DNA of 46,318 nt from Verrucomicrobiota bacterium. Lineage in GTDB: Bacteria; Verrucomicrobiota; Verrucomicrobiia; Opitutales; Opitutaceae. A program made the position numbers and the translations under genes. Every line of letters begins with the position of its first letter. Position 1 is the stretch's first letter. The notes below the pieces were generated by a model. That model searched no databases. It was not told the origin of the DNA and was given only the letters and a program-made list of their open reading frames with translations. This document shows, piece by piece, positions 23,332-33,942 of this stretch. The stretch is from positions 1 to 46,318 of the forward strand of contig JAPLTR010000851.1 in assembly GCA_026398065.1 (NCBI GenBank), in the 5' to 3' direction.

Positions 23332-26300
23332 ATGAGCACGGGTGGGCAACCGTTGGATGACCGGGCGCGGCTGGACGCGCTCGTGCGCGCCGGGCTGACC
23401 GGGTCGGCCGCGGAGCCAGGGTTTGACCGGCTCACGCGGCTGGCGGCGAAAGTCGTGGGTGCGCCGGTGTGTCTGGTCTCCCTCGTGGACGATCGCCGGC
23501 AGCTGTTGAAATCGGCGCACGGGCTGACCGGCGCGGTCGCGGACGTGCGGGAGACGCCGCTGACCCATTCGTTTTGCCAGCATGTGGTGATGTCCGGCGC
23601 CCCGCTGGTGGTGGGCAATGCGCACGATCATCCCCTGGTATGTGACAATCCCGCGGTGCGCGAATTCGGCGTGGTGGCCTACCTGGGCATCCCGCTCCGC
23701 TCGCCCGGGGGGTTGGTGCTCGGGTCGTTCTGCCTGATCGACCCGCAGCCGCGCCAATGGCTGCCCGCCGAGATCGAGCTGACCAAGGAGTTTGCCGCCC
23801 TCGCGGAGACCGAAATCGCCCTGCGGACCGCCGTGGCCGAGCGCGACCAGGTGCAGGTCCGCCAGCGGGCGGTGCTGGACGGCACGACGTTCGGCGTGAT
23901 CTCCACGACCCTGGAGGGCGTGATCGAGCTCTTTAACATCGGGGCGGAACGCCTCCTCGGGTATACCGCGAAGGAAGTGGTGGGCCGGCAGACCCCGGCG
24001 GTTTTCCACCTCGCGGAGGAGTTGCGGGCGCGCGCGGCGGAACTGGCCGCGCGGCTGGGGCGAACGGTCGAGCCGGGGTTCGAGGCGTTGGTCGCGCAGG
24101 CCCGGCAGGGCAGGCGGGACGAGCGCGAGTGGACCTATGTCCGCCGGGATGGCAGCCGGCTGCCGGTGACGGTCTCCGTGACGGCGTTGCGCGACCAAGG
24201 TGGCGCGGTCTCGGGGTTTCTGTGGGTGGCGCAGGACCTGACGGAGCACAAGCAGGCGCAGACGGTGTTGCAGGCGGCCGAGGAGCGGCTGCAACGGGTG
24301 CTCGGCCACGCGGAGTGCCTCGTGTGGGAGGCGGACGTCACGCTGACGACGCAGGACTGGGACTGGCGGATGACGGTGCATCCCTCGGGCCTGTACCGGC
24401 GCCTGTCGGGCGGAGATCAGGTGCCGCGCGGAGCGGGCCTGTGGTACCAGTTCAACATCCCGGAGCAGGACGAGATGGCCCGGCGCAGCCGCGCGGCGAT
24501 GGAGTCCGGCGCGGAAGGGTACGAACAGGAATTTCGGCTCGTACGGAACGGTCACGTGGAGTGGATGCGCGAGTCGGTGTCGATCCGGCGGGTCGGGCCC
24601 GACCGGTTTTGGCTGGTGGGCGTGGCTGTGGACATCACGGAACAACGGCGTGCGCGCGCCGCCCGCGACGAGATGGTCGCGCGGCTGAACAAACTGGGGT
24701 CGCAGGTGCCGGGCCTGATCTACCAGTTTCGGCGCCGGCCGGACGGCACGATGGGTTTTCCCTATGCGAGCGAGGGTATCCGCGCAATCTACGGGGTGGA
24801 GCCGGAGGCGGTCCGCGAGGACGCGAGCGGGGTGTTCAGGGTGGTGCATCCGGACGATCTGGCGCGGCTGGTCGAATCGATCGAGGTTTCGGCCCGGAAC
24901 CTCGCCCCGTGGCAGCTCGAGTACCGGACGCGGACGGCGGACGGCACGGTGCGGTGGCTGCTGGGCAGTTCCCTGCCGGAGCGCGAGGCGGACGGGAGCG
25001 TGCTCTGGCACGGGTTCATCACCGACATCACGGAGCGCAAGCAGGCCGAGGCGGCGCTGCAGGCGACGCGCACCCAGCTGGAGACCACGTTTGCGGCGAT
25101 GTCGGAGGGCCTCGTGCTGCAGGACGCGCAGGGCGCCATCCTCGAGTGCAATGCCGCAGCGGAGCGAATCCTCGGGCTCTCGCGGGACCAGCTCGCCGGC
25201 CGCACCTCGCTCGACCCCCACTGGCGCTGCGTGCGTCCCGACGGGGCGCCGTTTGACGGGGCGGAGCACCCGGCGATGGTGACCCTGCGCACCGGCGAAG
25301 CGCAGCGGGACGTGGTCATGGGCGTGCACCGGGCGGACGGCTCGCTCTCGTGGGTCGAGATCAACACGGAGCTGATCGGGACGGTGGGCGACCCGAGCCG
25401 CCAGGTGGTGTGCAGTTTCCGCGACATCACCGCGCGCCGGGCGGCCGAGGACAAGGTCGTGCAGGGCCAGCGGATGCTGGCGACCGTCACCGGGATCCTG
25501 CCCGGGCTGGTGGCCTACTGGACGGCAGACCTGCGCTGCGCCTTTTCGAACCCGGAGTATTGCGAATGGTCCGGCCTGCCGGAGGAACAGATGCGGGGTA
25601 TCCGCCTGGAAGCGCTGCCGGGGCCGGTGCTCCACCGGCCGGACGAACCGGAGATCGGCGCCGTGCTCCGGGGCCAGCCGCAGCATTTCGAGCGGCGTTT
25701 CACCCGGCCCGACGGCCGATGGATGCACACCTGGGTGCAGTACATGCCCGACTTCGAGGCCGACCAGACCACCGTCAAGGGCTTCGTGGTCCTGATCTCC
25801 GACGTCACGGAGATCAAGCACCAGGAGGAGGCGCTGCGGGCGAGCGAGGCGGAGCTGGCCCGCCAGAAGTTCGCCCTCGACCAGCATGGCATCGTGGCGA
25901 TCACGGACGTGCGGGGGCACTTCACCTACGTGAACGACCGGTTTTGCGCGGTCAGCCGCTACGGGCGGGACGAGCTGCTGGGGCGACACATCCGGCTCGT
26001 GGACTCGGGCCGCCACCCCGCGGAGTTTTTCGCGGCGATGCACGGCGTGATCGCCGGCGGCGGAGTGTGGCACGGCGAGGTCTGCAACCGGGCGAAGGAC
26101 GGCAGTATGTACTGGGTGGATACGACGGTCGTGCCCTTCACCGACGACGGCGGCCGGCCCGTGAGCTACGTGACGATCAGCACCGACATCACCTCGCGCA
26201 AGCAGCTGGCGGTGAGCCTCGCGCAGGCGCGCGACGAGGCGCTGGAGGCGTCGCGGCTGAAGTCGGAGTTCCTGGCGACAATGAGCCACGAGATCCGGAC

Positions 26301-28194
26301 CCCGATGAATGCGGTGATCGGGATGGCGGGGCTGCTGGCGGACTCGGACCTGCAGCCGAAGCAGGCGGAGATGGCGCGCACCATGCTGGGCGGGGCGGAA
26401 ACGCTGATGGCGATCATCAACGACATTCTGGATTTCTCCCGGATCGAGGCCGGCCGGATGCGGCTCGACGCCGCGGACTTCGACTTCCGGCGCCTGGTGG
26501 AGGAGACCGTTTCGCTCCTCGCGCCGCGGGCCCAGGAGAATGGGGTGGAGCTGACGTTGGAGTTTGTCTCGGCGCCGACGGCGATGCTCCAGGGCGACGG
26601 CGGGCGCGTCCGGCAGGTGCTGACCAACCTGGTCGGCAACGCGATCAAATTCACCGAGGTGGGCGAAGTGGCGGTGACGGTGCGGACGACGGCGAAAGCG
26701 GACCACCGCAGCCGGGTGCGGGTGGAGGTGCGCGACACGGGCGTGGGCATCGCGCCGGAGGCGCGGGCGCGGCTGTTCCAGCCGTTTACGCAGGCGGACG
26801 GAAGCACGACGCGGCGGTTTGGCGGGACGGGGCTGGGCCTGGCGATCTGCCGGCAACTGGTCCACCTGATGGGTGGCGAGATCGGGTTCGAGAGCGAACT
26901 GGGCCGGGGCTCGGTCTTCTGGATCGAGCTCGAATTCGTCGGGCGGTCCGCAGTGCAAGCCGTGGCCGCGGCGACCGCGCCGCCCGGACGAAGGGTGCTC
27001 GTGGTGGACGACAACGAGACCAACCGGCGGATCCTGATCGGTCAGCTGTCGCATTGGGGGATGGAGGTCGAGGCGGTGGCGGATGCGGCCGGCGCGCTGG
27101 CCCGGCTGCGGGACGCGAAGAGCGGGCCGTGGCACCTGGTGCTGCTCGACTGGCAGATGCCGGGGATGAGCGGGCTCGCGCTGGCGGCGGAGATCCAGGC
27201 GGACGCGGCGCTGGCGCGCGTGCCGCTGGTGATGCTGTCGTCGGCCGGTCCGGTTTCGGATGCCGGCCCGGCCGCTCCGGCGGGCCTGGCCGCGTTTCTG
27301 ACCAAACCGGTGACGGCGCAACAGCTGAGCCGATGCCTCACCCGGGTGCTCGCCGGGGCCGGGCAGCCGTCGCCAGCGCCAGCGCCGGTGCCGCGACCCG
27401 TGGCCGCGAGTCAGGGTCGTCGCGGGCTGCTCCTGCTGCTGGTGGAGGACAATCCGGCCAACCAGCGCGTGGCGACCATGCTGTTGGAGAAGATGGGCCA
27501 TACGGTGGTCGTCGCGGCCAACGGCCAGATCGCCCTGGAGAAACTGGGCGCGCAGGAATTCGATGCCGTGCTGATGGACTGCCAGATGCCGGTGCTGGAC
27601 GGATATTCGGCGACGCGGCAAATCCGTTCCGGGCTCCTGCCCGGAGTAAACCAGTGGGTGCCGATCATCGCGTTGACGGCCTATGCCCGGACGGAGGACC
27701 GGGTCCGTTGCCGCGAGGCGGGGATGGACGACTACGTGACCAAGCCCATCCGCGCGGCGGAACTGCTCGCGGCCGTGGAGCGGTGCGGATCGAAGAGCGG
27801 CAGAGCGCGGGCCGCCGTCTCCGCGCCCGATCCTGCCGAGCAGATTTTCGACGAGGAGGCGCTGGAGGACCTGCGGACTTTGCCCGGGGCCGCCGGTCCG
27901 TCATTGCTGGCGGAGCTGATCCGGCCGTATCTGGACGAAGAGGACCAGCGGATCAATCAGCTGCAGCGGCTGGCGGAGCGCCGGGCGAACGACGAACTTG
28001 GGGACGAGGCGCATCGTTTCGGAGGCAATGCCGCGACCTTTGGCGGAATCCAGGTCCGACGGCTGGCGTTGGAGTTGGAGCGGATGGCCCGGGCCGGAGA
28101 CTGGAACATGGTCGATCTGCGGCTGGCGGAGCTGCGCGCGGCCTGCGGGCGCCTCCGTTCCGAAGTGGCGCGCCGGAGACTCGTGCAACCGTGA
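23332..28194 (+). CDS. Multi-PAS hybrid histidine kinase (GAF-PAS6-HK-REC-REC-Hpt)
   Basis: A 1620-residue soluble kinase with no membrane helix. Order: GAF (about 14-165), six PAS/PAC modules (about 178-307, 320-437, 447-569, 583-700, 715-827, 842-957), HisKA with H986 in [15 protein letters not shown], ATPase with [21 protein letters not shown] and GGTGLGLAI (about 1090-1203), REC1 with D1273 (LLDWQMPG), REC2 with D1416 (LMDCQMPV) and an Hpt-like domain with H1561 ([15 protein letters not shown]). All phosphorelay sites are present, though the Hpt motif has Gly where Lys is usual. The C-terminal 650 residues and several PAS modules are closely similar to the next kinase, so the pair arose by duplication. 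Signals are not known; six PAS and one GAF suggest several cytoplasmic ligands or cofactors. Confidence 0.93.
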   Translation: MSTGGQPLDDRARLDALVRAGLTGSAAEPGFDRLTRLAAKVVGAPVCLVSLVDDRRQLLKSAHGLTGAVADVRETPLTHSFCQHVVMSGAPLVVGNAHDHPLVCDNPAVREFGVVAYLGIPLRSPGGLVLGSFCLIDPQPRQWLPAEIELTKEFAALAETEIALRTAVAERDQVQVRQRAVLDGTTFGVISTTLEGVIELFNIGAERLLGYTAKEVVGRQTPAVFHLAEELRARAAELAARLGRTVEPGFEALVAQARQGRRDEREWTYVRRDGSRLPVTVSVTALRDQGGAVSGFLWVAQDLTEHKQAQTVLQAAEERLQRVLGHAECLVWEADVTLTTQDWDWRMTVHPSGLYRRLSGGDQVPRGAGLWYQFNIPEQDEMARRSRAAMESGAEGYEQEFRLVRNGHVEWMRESVSIRRVGPDRFWLVGVAVDITEQRRARAARDEMVARLNKLGSQVPGLIYQFRRRPDGTMGFPYASEGIRAIYGVEPEAVREDASGVFRVVHPDDLARLVESIEVSARNLAPWQLEYRTRTADGTVRWLLGSSLPEREADGSVLWHGFITDITERKQAEAALQATRTQLETTFAAMSEGLVLQDAQGAILECNAAAERILGLSRDQLAGRTSLDPHWRCVRPDGAPFDGAEHPAMVTLRTGEAQRDVVMGVHRADGSLSWVEINTELIGTVGDPSRQVVCSFRDITARRAAEDKVVQGQRMLATVTGILPGLVAYWTADLRCAFSNPEYCEWSGLPEEQMRGIRLEALPGPVLHRPDEPEIGAVLRGQPQHFERRFTRPDGRWMHTWVQYMPDFEADQTTVKGFVVLISDVTEIKHQEEALRASEAELARQKFALDQHGIVAITDVRGHFTYVNDRFCAVSRYGRDELLGRHIRLVDSGRHPAEFFAAMHGVIAGGGVWHGEVCNRAKDGSMYWVDTTVVPFTDDGGRPVSYVTISTDITSRKQLAVSLAQARDEALEASRLKSEFLATMSHEIRTPMNAVIGMAGLLADSDLQPKQAEMARTMLGGAETLMAIINDILDFSRIEAGRMRLDAADFDFRRLVEETVSLLAPRAQENGVELTLEFVSAPTAMLQGDGGRVRQVLTNLVGNAIKFTEVGEVAVTVRTTAKADHRSRVRVEVRDTGVGIAPEARARLFQPFTQADGSTTRRFGGTGLGLAICRQLVHLMGGEIGFESELGRGSVFWIELEFVGRSAVQAVAAATAPPGRRVLVVDDNETNRRILIGQLSHWGMEVEAVADAAGALARLRDAKSGPWHLVLLDWQMPGMSGLALAAEIQADAALARVPLVMLSSAGPVSDAGPAAPAGLAAFLTKPVTAQQLSRCLTRVLAGAGQPSPAPAPVPRPVAASQGRRGLLLLLVEDNPANQRVATMLLEKMGHTVVVAANGQIALEKLGAQEFDAVLMDCQMPVLDGYSATRQIRSGLLPGVNQWVPIIALTAYARTEDRVRCREAGMDDYVTKPIRAAELLAAVERCGSKSGRARAAVSAPDPAEQIFDEEALEDLRTLPGAAGPSLLAELIRPYLDEEDQRINQLQRLAERRANDELGDEAHRFGGNAATFGGIQVRRLALELERMARAGDWNMVDLRLAELRAACGRLRSEVARRRLVQP

Positions 28195-28363
28195 GGTGGC
28201 GCGCGAAGGGGGACCTGCCCACTGCTGCGATGCAGACGAGGGCCCTGCGGCGCGCGGGGGGAAACGACACCTGCCCGTGCGCCGTCATTTGGCCTTGGCC
28301 TCGGCTTTGTCATAACGATGCTGGGATGAACTCTGCCCTTGGCGTGCGCTGCCTCCGGTAAGC

Positions 28364-31300
28364 GTGCTCGCACCCGTGCCTTCCCCGAATTCCCAATCCG
28401 CCGTGTCCCTTTCCGTGAAGTCCAACGGACTGGCCGGACGTGTGTTGATCCAACTGGGGGCGGCGGCCGCACTGGGGGCGGCGGAATTTCTCGGACTGAG
28501 GCTCGCGACGCTGCATGGCAATGTCTCCGCCGTGTGGCCGGCGACCGGTGTGGCGATCTGGATGCTGAGCACGTTTGGCCGCCGGACGTGGCCGGTCGTG
28601 ATGGCCGTGAGCTTTTTGGCGGAGCTGACCCACCCGTCGTTGACGCCGCTGACCGCGGCGGCGCTGGCCGCGGGCAGCACGCTGGAGGCGCTGGTGGGGG
28701 CCTGGCTGTGGCGGTGGATCGCGACGGAGCGGCCATGGGAGTCGCGCGACGCGATGGGCTGTTTCGTGGCGGCGCTGGCGGCCCCGGTGGTGAGCGCCGG
28801 CGTGGGCGCGCTGACGATGGTCTCGACCGGTGCGGTGGCGGTGTCGTTCCAGCAGCTTTGGATCACGTGGTGGATGGGGGATGCGGTCGGCGCGCTGACT
28901 CTCCTGCCGGTGCTGATGGCCGCGCCGGAACTGGGGCGGATCGGGCGGGGGATGAAATCCCGGGAGCTGGGCAAGGCGCTGATCGTGCTGGCGGCGGCAG
29001 GGACCGCGAGCTGGCTGGCGTTCAAGGCCGAAGGGGCGGGGGCCTTTCTGTTTACGCTTTTTCCGGTGCTGTTGCTGGCGATGATCTGGTTCGGCGCGGC
29101 AGGGGTGCGCGTGGTGGCGCTGCTGATCGCGATCGCGGGGATTGCGGCGGAGTTCAGCGGACAGAGCGTGTTTGCGAGCGGGAGCGCGACGGGCAACCTG
29201 CTCAATCTGCAGCTGTTCCTGGCTTCCGTCGCGGTGGCGGCGCTGGTCTTGCCGCGGTTTCGCACGCGGGGCAACATGCTGCCGGCGGTGGCGGTGCTGC
29301 TGGTCGGCTGGGGGCTGAGCGGCTGGATTTTCACGGCCGTGCAACGCGACGTCCGGCGGCGGCGGGATGAGGTCCTCGACGAGCGCGTGGCGGCGGCCCA
29401 GGCGGCCCTCCGGGTCCGGATGGAAAGCTATGTCGACGGGCTGATCGGGGCGGTGAGCTACTTTGCGGCCGCGAAGTCGGTCGACCGGAATGACTGGCGG
29501 GTCTATGCGGAGAACCTGCAGCTGGCGAAGCGCTATCCCGGGATCAACGGTCTCGGGGTGATCTATCCGGTTCAGCCGGACGGGGTGGAGGCGTGGCTGG
29601 CGCGGCTGAAGGCGGAGGGTGCGCCGCCGGACCTGAAAGTCGTGCCTTTTCCCGCGACCACCGGCCCGGCGGACGACGTGAAGTATCTCATCACGTACAT
29701 CGAGCCGCGGGAGATCAACCGGGTGTCGGTGGGCCGTAACATCGCGACCGAGCCGAGCCGGCGGCTGGCCGCGGAGCAGGCCCGGGATACGGGGCAGCCG
29801 CGGATGAACCGCCGCATCCCGGGCTCGCGCGATGCGCAGCGGCGGCCGGGCTTCCTCCTTTATCTGCCGCTTTACCGGCAGGGGGCGCCGCTCGGCACGG
29901 TGGAGGAGCGGCGGGCCGCCCACCTCGGCTGGGTCTATGCGCAGTTCTTCGTGGACAATTTTCTCAACGGGGTGCTCGGCCCGCTGGGCGAGACGCTACA
30001 GCTCCATTTCTTCGAGGATGGCGGCCTCCGGCCCGAGCATCTGCTCTACGCCTCCGGCGCCGGGATCGCCCCCGGCGCGCCGATCGTCCTGCCCAAATTT
30101 GACCGGGTGACCACGGTGGAGATGGCGGACCAGCGGTTCGCGCTTGGCTGGCGGCGCGGCCCCAAATATGTCGATGCCGAGCCGGGCCCGATGGCGTGGG
30201 CGGCGGCGAGTTTCACCTTTGCGACCCTGCTGCTGGCGGGGTTGGTGCAGAGCCTCCAGTCGACCGGGCAGCGGGCGCGGGACCTCGCCGAGGAGCGCAC
30301 GCGCGAGCTGTCGGCGACGCAGCGCCAGCTCAAGGGCGTGCTGGACGGCACCGAGTTCAGTGTGATCGCGACGACCACCGAAGGGATCATCGAGGTGTTC
30401 AACGCGGGGGCCGAGCACATGCTCGGCTACGCGGCGGCGGAGATGGTCGGCCGGCAGACGCCGGCCCTGATCCATCTCAGCGAGGAAATCGCGGCGCGGG
30501 CGGCGGAGCTGACGGTGACCTTGGGACGGAAGATCGAGGCCGGGTTTGAGGCGCTCGCCGCCCCGGTGCGGACCAACCAGACGGACGAACGCGAGTGGAC
30601 TTATGTGCGCAAGGACGGGTCCCGGCTGCCGGTCTGGCTCAGTGTCACCGCGTTGCGCGACGGCCGCGGCGAGATCGTCGGCTTTCTGGGCATCGCCCAG
30701 GACATCACCGAGCGCAAGCGGCAGGAACTCCGGCTGCGGGACACGTTCCGTGAGCTGGAGCGGCAGAAGTTCGCCCTCGACGAGCACGCCGACGTGTCGG
30801 TCACCGATGTGGAGGGGGCCATCATTTACGCCAACGACCGGTTTTGCGCGAACACCGGCTATGCCCGCGCGGAACTGCTGGGGCAGAACCACCGGATCAT
30901 CAAATCGGGCCAGCATCCGAAGGAGTACTTCCGCGAGATGTTCGCCGCGATCACCCGTGGCTTGGTGTGGCACGGGGAGATCTGCAACCGGTCCAAGGAC
31001 GGACGGTTCTTCTGGGCCCGCTCCACCATCGTGCCTTTCCTCAATGACCGGGGCGAGCCGACGCACTACGTGGCGATCCGCACGGACATCACGGAACAGC
31101 GCGAGGGTGAGAACCGGCTGCGGCAGCAGCACGCCGCCCTCGCCGAACTCACGCGGGACCGGAGCCGCAGCCCGCTCGGTGTCGCCGAGGTCTTCCGCCG
31201 GCTGGTCGAGGCCGGGGCGCGGGCGCTCCGGGTCGACCGGGCGAGCATCTGGCTGCTGTCGCCGGACCGCACGCGGCTGGTCTGCCAGGTGCTGTTCGAA

Positions 31301-31627
31301 CGGGCGGAGGACACGTTTTCGTCCGGGGCGGAACTGGCCGCCGCGGATTATCCGGCGTATTTCGCGGCGTTGGAAGCGGGGCGGTTCATCTCCCCTCCAT
31401 GCTCGACGCGACGGTGCGGCGCGACGGACGCCTCGAGGGGGTCGTGTGCTTCGAGAGCCGGGGGCCGCGGTGCGACTGGCAGACGGATGAAGAGGCGTTC
31501 GCGAGCTCGCTCGCGGATCTCGTGCAGGTCGAGCTGGAGAGCGAGCGCCGGCGCACCGTCGAGCACGCCCTGCGCACGAGCGAGCAGCGGCTGTCCGATG
31601 TGTTCCGGGTCATGGCCGAAGGCCTGA
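28364..31627 (+). CDS. Sensor part of a split hybrid kinase (MASE1-CHASE-PAS-PAS-GAF fragment)
   Basis: N-terminal piece of a second hybrid kinase. A MASE1-type membrane domain (about 26-300, with GNVSAVWPATGVAIWML) is followed by a helix (about 305-326), a CHASE periplasmic domain (about 330-600, with YPGINGLGVIYPV), a helix (610-628), two PAS/PAC modules (about 656-782 and 800-909) and the first 85 residues of a GAF domain ending ...AALEAGRFIS (about 1010). From there the frame is nonsense until 31627. The true continuation, [21 protein letters not shown], is in another frame, and about 20-23 GAF residues are absent, so a deletion that is not a multiple of three has split the gene. The start is probably GTG 28364, with other GTG codons downstream possible. 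The 169-base gap upstream shows nothing clear. Confidence 0.8.
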   Translation: MLAPVPSPNSQSAVSLSVKSNGLAGRVLIQLGAAAALGAAEFLGLRLATLHGNVSAVWPATGVAIWMLSTFGRRTWPVVMAVSFLAELTHPSLTPLTAAALAAGSTLEALVGAWLWRWIATERPWESRDAMGCFVAALAAPVVSAGVGALTMVSTGAVAVSFQQLWITWWMGDAVGALTLLPVLMAAPELGRIGRGMKSRELGKALIVLAAAGTASWLAFKAEGAGAFLFTLFPVLLLAMIWFGAAGVRVVALLIAIAGIAAEFSGQSVFASGSATGNLLNLQLFLASVAVAALVLPRFRTRGNMLPAVAVLLVGWGLSGWIFTAVQRDVRRRRDEVLDERVAAAQAALRVRMESYVDGLIGAVSYFAAAKSVDRNDWRVYAENLQLAKRYPGINGLGVIYPVQPDGVEAWLARLKAEGAPPDLKVVPFPATTGPADDVKYLITYIEPREINRVSVGRNIATEPSRRLAAEQARDTGQPRMNRRIPGSRDAQRRPGFLLYLPLYRQGAPLGTVEERRAAHLGWVYAQFFVDNFLNGVLGPLGETLQLHFFEDGGLRPEHLLYASGAGIAPGAPIVLPKFDRVTTVEMADQRFALGWRRGPKYVDAEPGPMAWAAASFTFATLLLAGLVQSLQSTGQRARDLAEERTRELSATQRQLKGVLDGTEFSVIATTTEGIIEVFNAGAEHMLGYAAAEMVGRQTPALIHLSEEIAARAAELTVTLGRKIEAGFEALAAPVRTNQTDEREWTYVRKDGSRLPVWLSVTALRDGRGEIVGFLGIAQDITERKRQELRLRDTFRELERQKFALDEHADVSVTDVEGAIIYANDRFCANTGYARAELLGQNHRIIKSGQHPKEYFREMFAAITRGLVWHGEICNRSKDGRFFWARSTIVPFLNDRGEPTHYVAIRTDITEQREGENRLRQQHAALAELTRDRSRSPLGVAEVFRRLVEAGARALRVDRASIWLLSPDRTRLVCQVLFERAEDTFSSGAELAAADYPAYFAALEAGRFISPPCSTRRCGATDASRGSCASRAGGRGATGRRMKRRSRARSRISCRSSWRASAGAPSSTPCARASSGCPMCSGSWPKA

Positions 31628-33942
31628 TCCTGCAGGACAAGGCGGGCATGATCGTCGACTGCAATGTGGCGGCGGAACGCCTGCTGGGAATGTCCCGCGA
31701 GCAGATCGTGGGGCGCACGTCTTACGATCCACGTTGGCGGACGGTGCGCGCCGACGGCACGGCGTTCACCGGCGAAGAGCACCCGCCGATGGTCACACTC
31801 CGGACCGGCCGGGCCTGCAAGGATGTCGAGATGGGGGTCCACCGGCCTGACGGGACGCTGATCTGGCTCCTGGTCAACGCGGAGCCGATGCCGGACGAGG
31901 CAGGGGAAATGCGGCTTGTGGTCTGCAGTTTCACGGACATCACCGAGCGGCGGCGGGCGCAGGAAAACCTCGCGCAGGCGCGCGACCAGGCCCTGGAGGC
32001 GTCGCGGCTGAAGTCGGAGTTTCTGGCGACGATCAGCCACGAGATCCGGACGCCGATGAATGCCGTGATCGGCATGGCGGGCCTGCTGGCGGACACGGAG
32101 CTCCAGCCGGAGCAGCAGGAGATGGTGGAGACGATGGCGGGCGGAGCCGAGACGCTGCTCTCGATCATCAATGATGTCCTGGATTTTTCCCGCATTGAGG
32201 CGGGTCGGATGCGGCTTGACGCGGTGGAGTTCGATTTCCGACGGGTGGTGGAGGAGACGCTGTCGCTCCTGGCGGCGCGCGCCCACGAAAAGGGTGTCGA
32301 ACTCACCTGCGAGTTCGCCCCGGCACCGGAGTCTATGCTGGTGGGGGACAGCGGGCGGGTGCGACAGGTGCTCACCAATCTCATCGGCAACGCGATCAAG
32401 TTCACGGACGAGGGCGAGGTGGCGGTGACGGTGAGGTCAACCCCCAAGGGTGGGAACCGCAGCCGGGTCCGCGTGGACGTGCGCGACACCGGGGTGGGAA
32501 TCGCGCGGGAAGCGCAGGGACGGCTGTTTCAGCCGTTCACGCAGGCGGACGGGAGCACGACGCGGCGGTTTGGCGGCACGGGGCTCGGGCTGGCGATCAG
32601 CCGGCAACTGGTGGAACTCATGGGCGGTGAGATCGGATTTGAAAGCGAAGCGGACCGCGGCTCGGTGTTTTGGTTTGAGCTGGAGTTCGCCCGCCGGTCT
32701 GCGGTGCGCGCGGAACCCCTGGCGACCGTGCCGCCGGGGCGCCACATCCTGGTGGTCGATGACAACGAGACCAACCGACGCATCCTGGCCGGGCAATTGT
32801 CGCAGTGGGGGATGACGGTCGAGGCGGTGGCCGACGGGCCCGCCGCGCTGGCGCGGTTGCGGGATCCCAAGGCGGGGCCGTGGCACCTGGTATTGCTGGA
32901 CTGGCATATGCCCGGGATGAGCGGTCTCCAACTGGCCGTGGAAATCCGGGCGGACGTCGCGCTCTCGGATGTGCCGCTGGTGATGTTGTCGTCGGCGGGA
33001 CCGATGGCGGATGTGGCCACGGCGACGGCGGCGGGGTTCGCGGCGTTCCTGACGAAGCCGGTGACGATGCAGCAACTGAGCCGGTGTCTGACAAGGGTCC
33101 TGACGGAAGCGGTCGCGACCACCCGGGTCAGGGAAACGGGCGAGGCCGGGGCGCGCCCAATCCGGTCCGCCCGCGGCCTGCGGCTGCTGCTGGCCGAGGA
33201 CAATCCGGCGAACCAGCGGGTGGCGACCCTGCTGCTGGAGAAAATGGGCCATGCCGTGACGGTCGCCGCCAACGGGCAGCTCGCCCTCACCGCGCTGGCG
33301 GAGCAGGAGTTCGACGCCGTGCTGATGGATTGCCAGATGCCCGTGCTGGACGGCTATGGCGCCACGCGCCAGATCCGTTCCGGCGCCCTGTCCGGGGTGG
33401 ACCGCCAGATCCCGATCATCGCGCTCACGGCCTACGCCCGCACGGAGGACCGGGTCCGCTGCCTGGACGCCGGGATGGACGACTACATCACCAAGCCCGT
33501 CCGGGCGGCGGAACTGCAGGCGGCGCTGGAGCGCCGGATGAACGGGAACGGCGCGGCCGGGCCCGAGCCCGCGACGGTGCCAGAGGAGAAGGTGATCGAC
33601 GAGGAGGCGTGGGCGGCGGTGCGGGCACTGCCCGGGATGCGGGGACCGTCCTTGCTCGGGGAGATCATCGAAGTCTACCTCAGCGACGAGGCGGAGCGGT
33701 TGGAGCACCTGGTCGTCCTGGCCGCGCGGCGGGACGGAGGACTCCTGGGCGACGAGGCGCACGGTTTCGGGGGCAATGCCGCGACCTTTGGCGGGATCGA
33801 GGTCCGGCGGGTGGCGCTCGATCTGGAGCGGGCGGCGCGGGCCGGGGACTGGGCGGCCGTGGAGGTGCAGCTGGCGGAGCTGCGGGCCGCCGGTGGGCGC
33901 TTGCGCTCCGAGGTGGTGCGACGCACCTTGCCCGCACCATGA
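31399..33942 (+). CDS. Kinase part of the split hybrid kinase (GAF fragment-PAS-HK-REC-REC-Hpt)
   Basis: C-terminal piece, 847 residues from ATG 31399, which is an internal codon of the original GAF domain ([19 protein letters not shown]). Order: GAF end (1-55), PAS/PAC (about 58-190), HisKA with H214 ([15 protein letters not shown]), ATPase with [11 protein letters not shown] and [12 protein letters not shown]1 with D501 (LLDWHMPG), REC2 with D644 (LMDCQMPV) and Hpt-like domain with H788 ([15 protein letters not shown]). All phospho-sites are intact, so if translated alone it would be a soluble kinase without its membrane sensor. The stop overlaps the start of the response regulator gene (ATGA at 33939-33942). 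Near-identity of blocks with the upstream kinase shows tandem duplication. Whether the split is real is uncertain. Confidence 0.82.
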   Translation: MLDATVRRDGRLEGVVCFESRGPRCDWQTDEEAFASSLADLVQVELESERRRTVEHALRTSEQRLSDVFRVMAEGLILQDKAGMIVDCNVAAERLLGMSREQIVGRTSYDPRWRTVRADGTAFTGEEHPPMVTLRTGRACKDVEMGVHRPDGTLIWLLVNAEPMPDEAGEMRLVVCSFTDITERRRAQENLAQARDQALEASRLKSEFLATISHEIRTPMNAVIGMAGLLADTELQPEQQEMVETMAGGAETLLSIINDVLDFSRIEAGRMRLDAVEFDFRRVVEETLSLLAARAHEKGVELTCEFAPAPESMLVGDSGRVRQVLTNLIGNAIKFTDEGEVAVTVRSTPKGGNRSRVRVDVRDTGVGIAREAQGRLFQPFTQADGSTTRRFGGTGLGLAISRQLVELMGGEIGFESEADRGSVFWFELEFARRSAVRAEPLATVPPGRHILVVDDNETNRRILAGQLSQWGMTVEAVADGPAALARLRDPKAGPWHLVLLDWHMPGMSGLQLAVEIRADVALSDVPLVMLSSAGPMADVATATAAGFAAFLTKPVTMQQLSRCLTRVLTEAVATTRVRETGEAGARPIRSARGLRLLLAEDNPANQRVATLLLEKMGHAVTVAANGQLALTALAEQEFDAVLMDCQMPVLDGYGATRQIRSGALSGVDRQIPIIALTAYARTEDRVRCLDAGMDDYITKPVRAAELQAALERRMNGNGAAGPEPATVPEEKVIDEEAWAAVRALPGMRGPSLLGEIIEVYLSDEAERLEHLVVLAARRDGGLLGDEAHGFGGNAATFGGIEVRRVALDLERAARAGDWAAVEVQLAELRAAGGRLRSEVVRRTLPAP

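Noticed and set aside
23197-27621. 1474-codon open frame antisense to the first hybrid kinase
   Set aside because: It is a shadow of the GC-rich kinase gene; the product is His/Arg/Pro-rich without any domain, while the opposite strand has continuous PAS, kinase and REC motifs.
31379-31400. Programmed ribosomal frameshift in the second kinase
   Set aside because: There is no slippery heptamer or downstream structure, and conserved GAF residues are missing, so a deletion explains it better.
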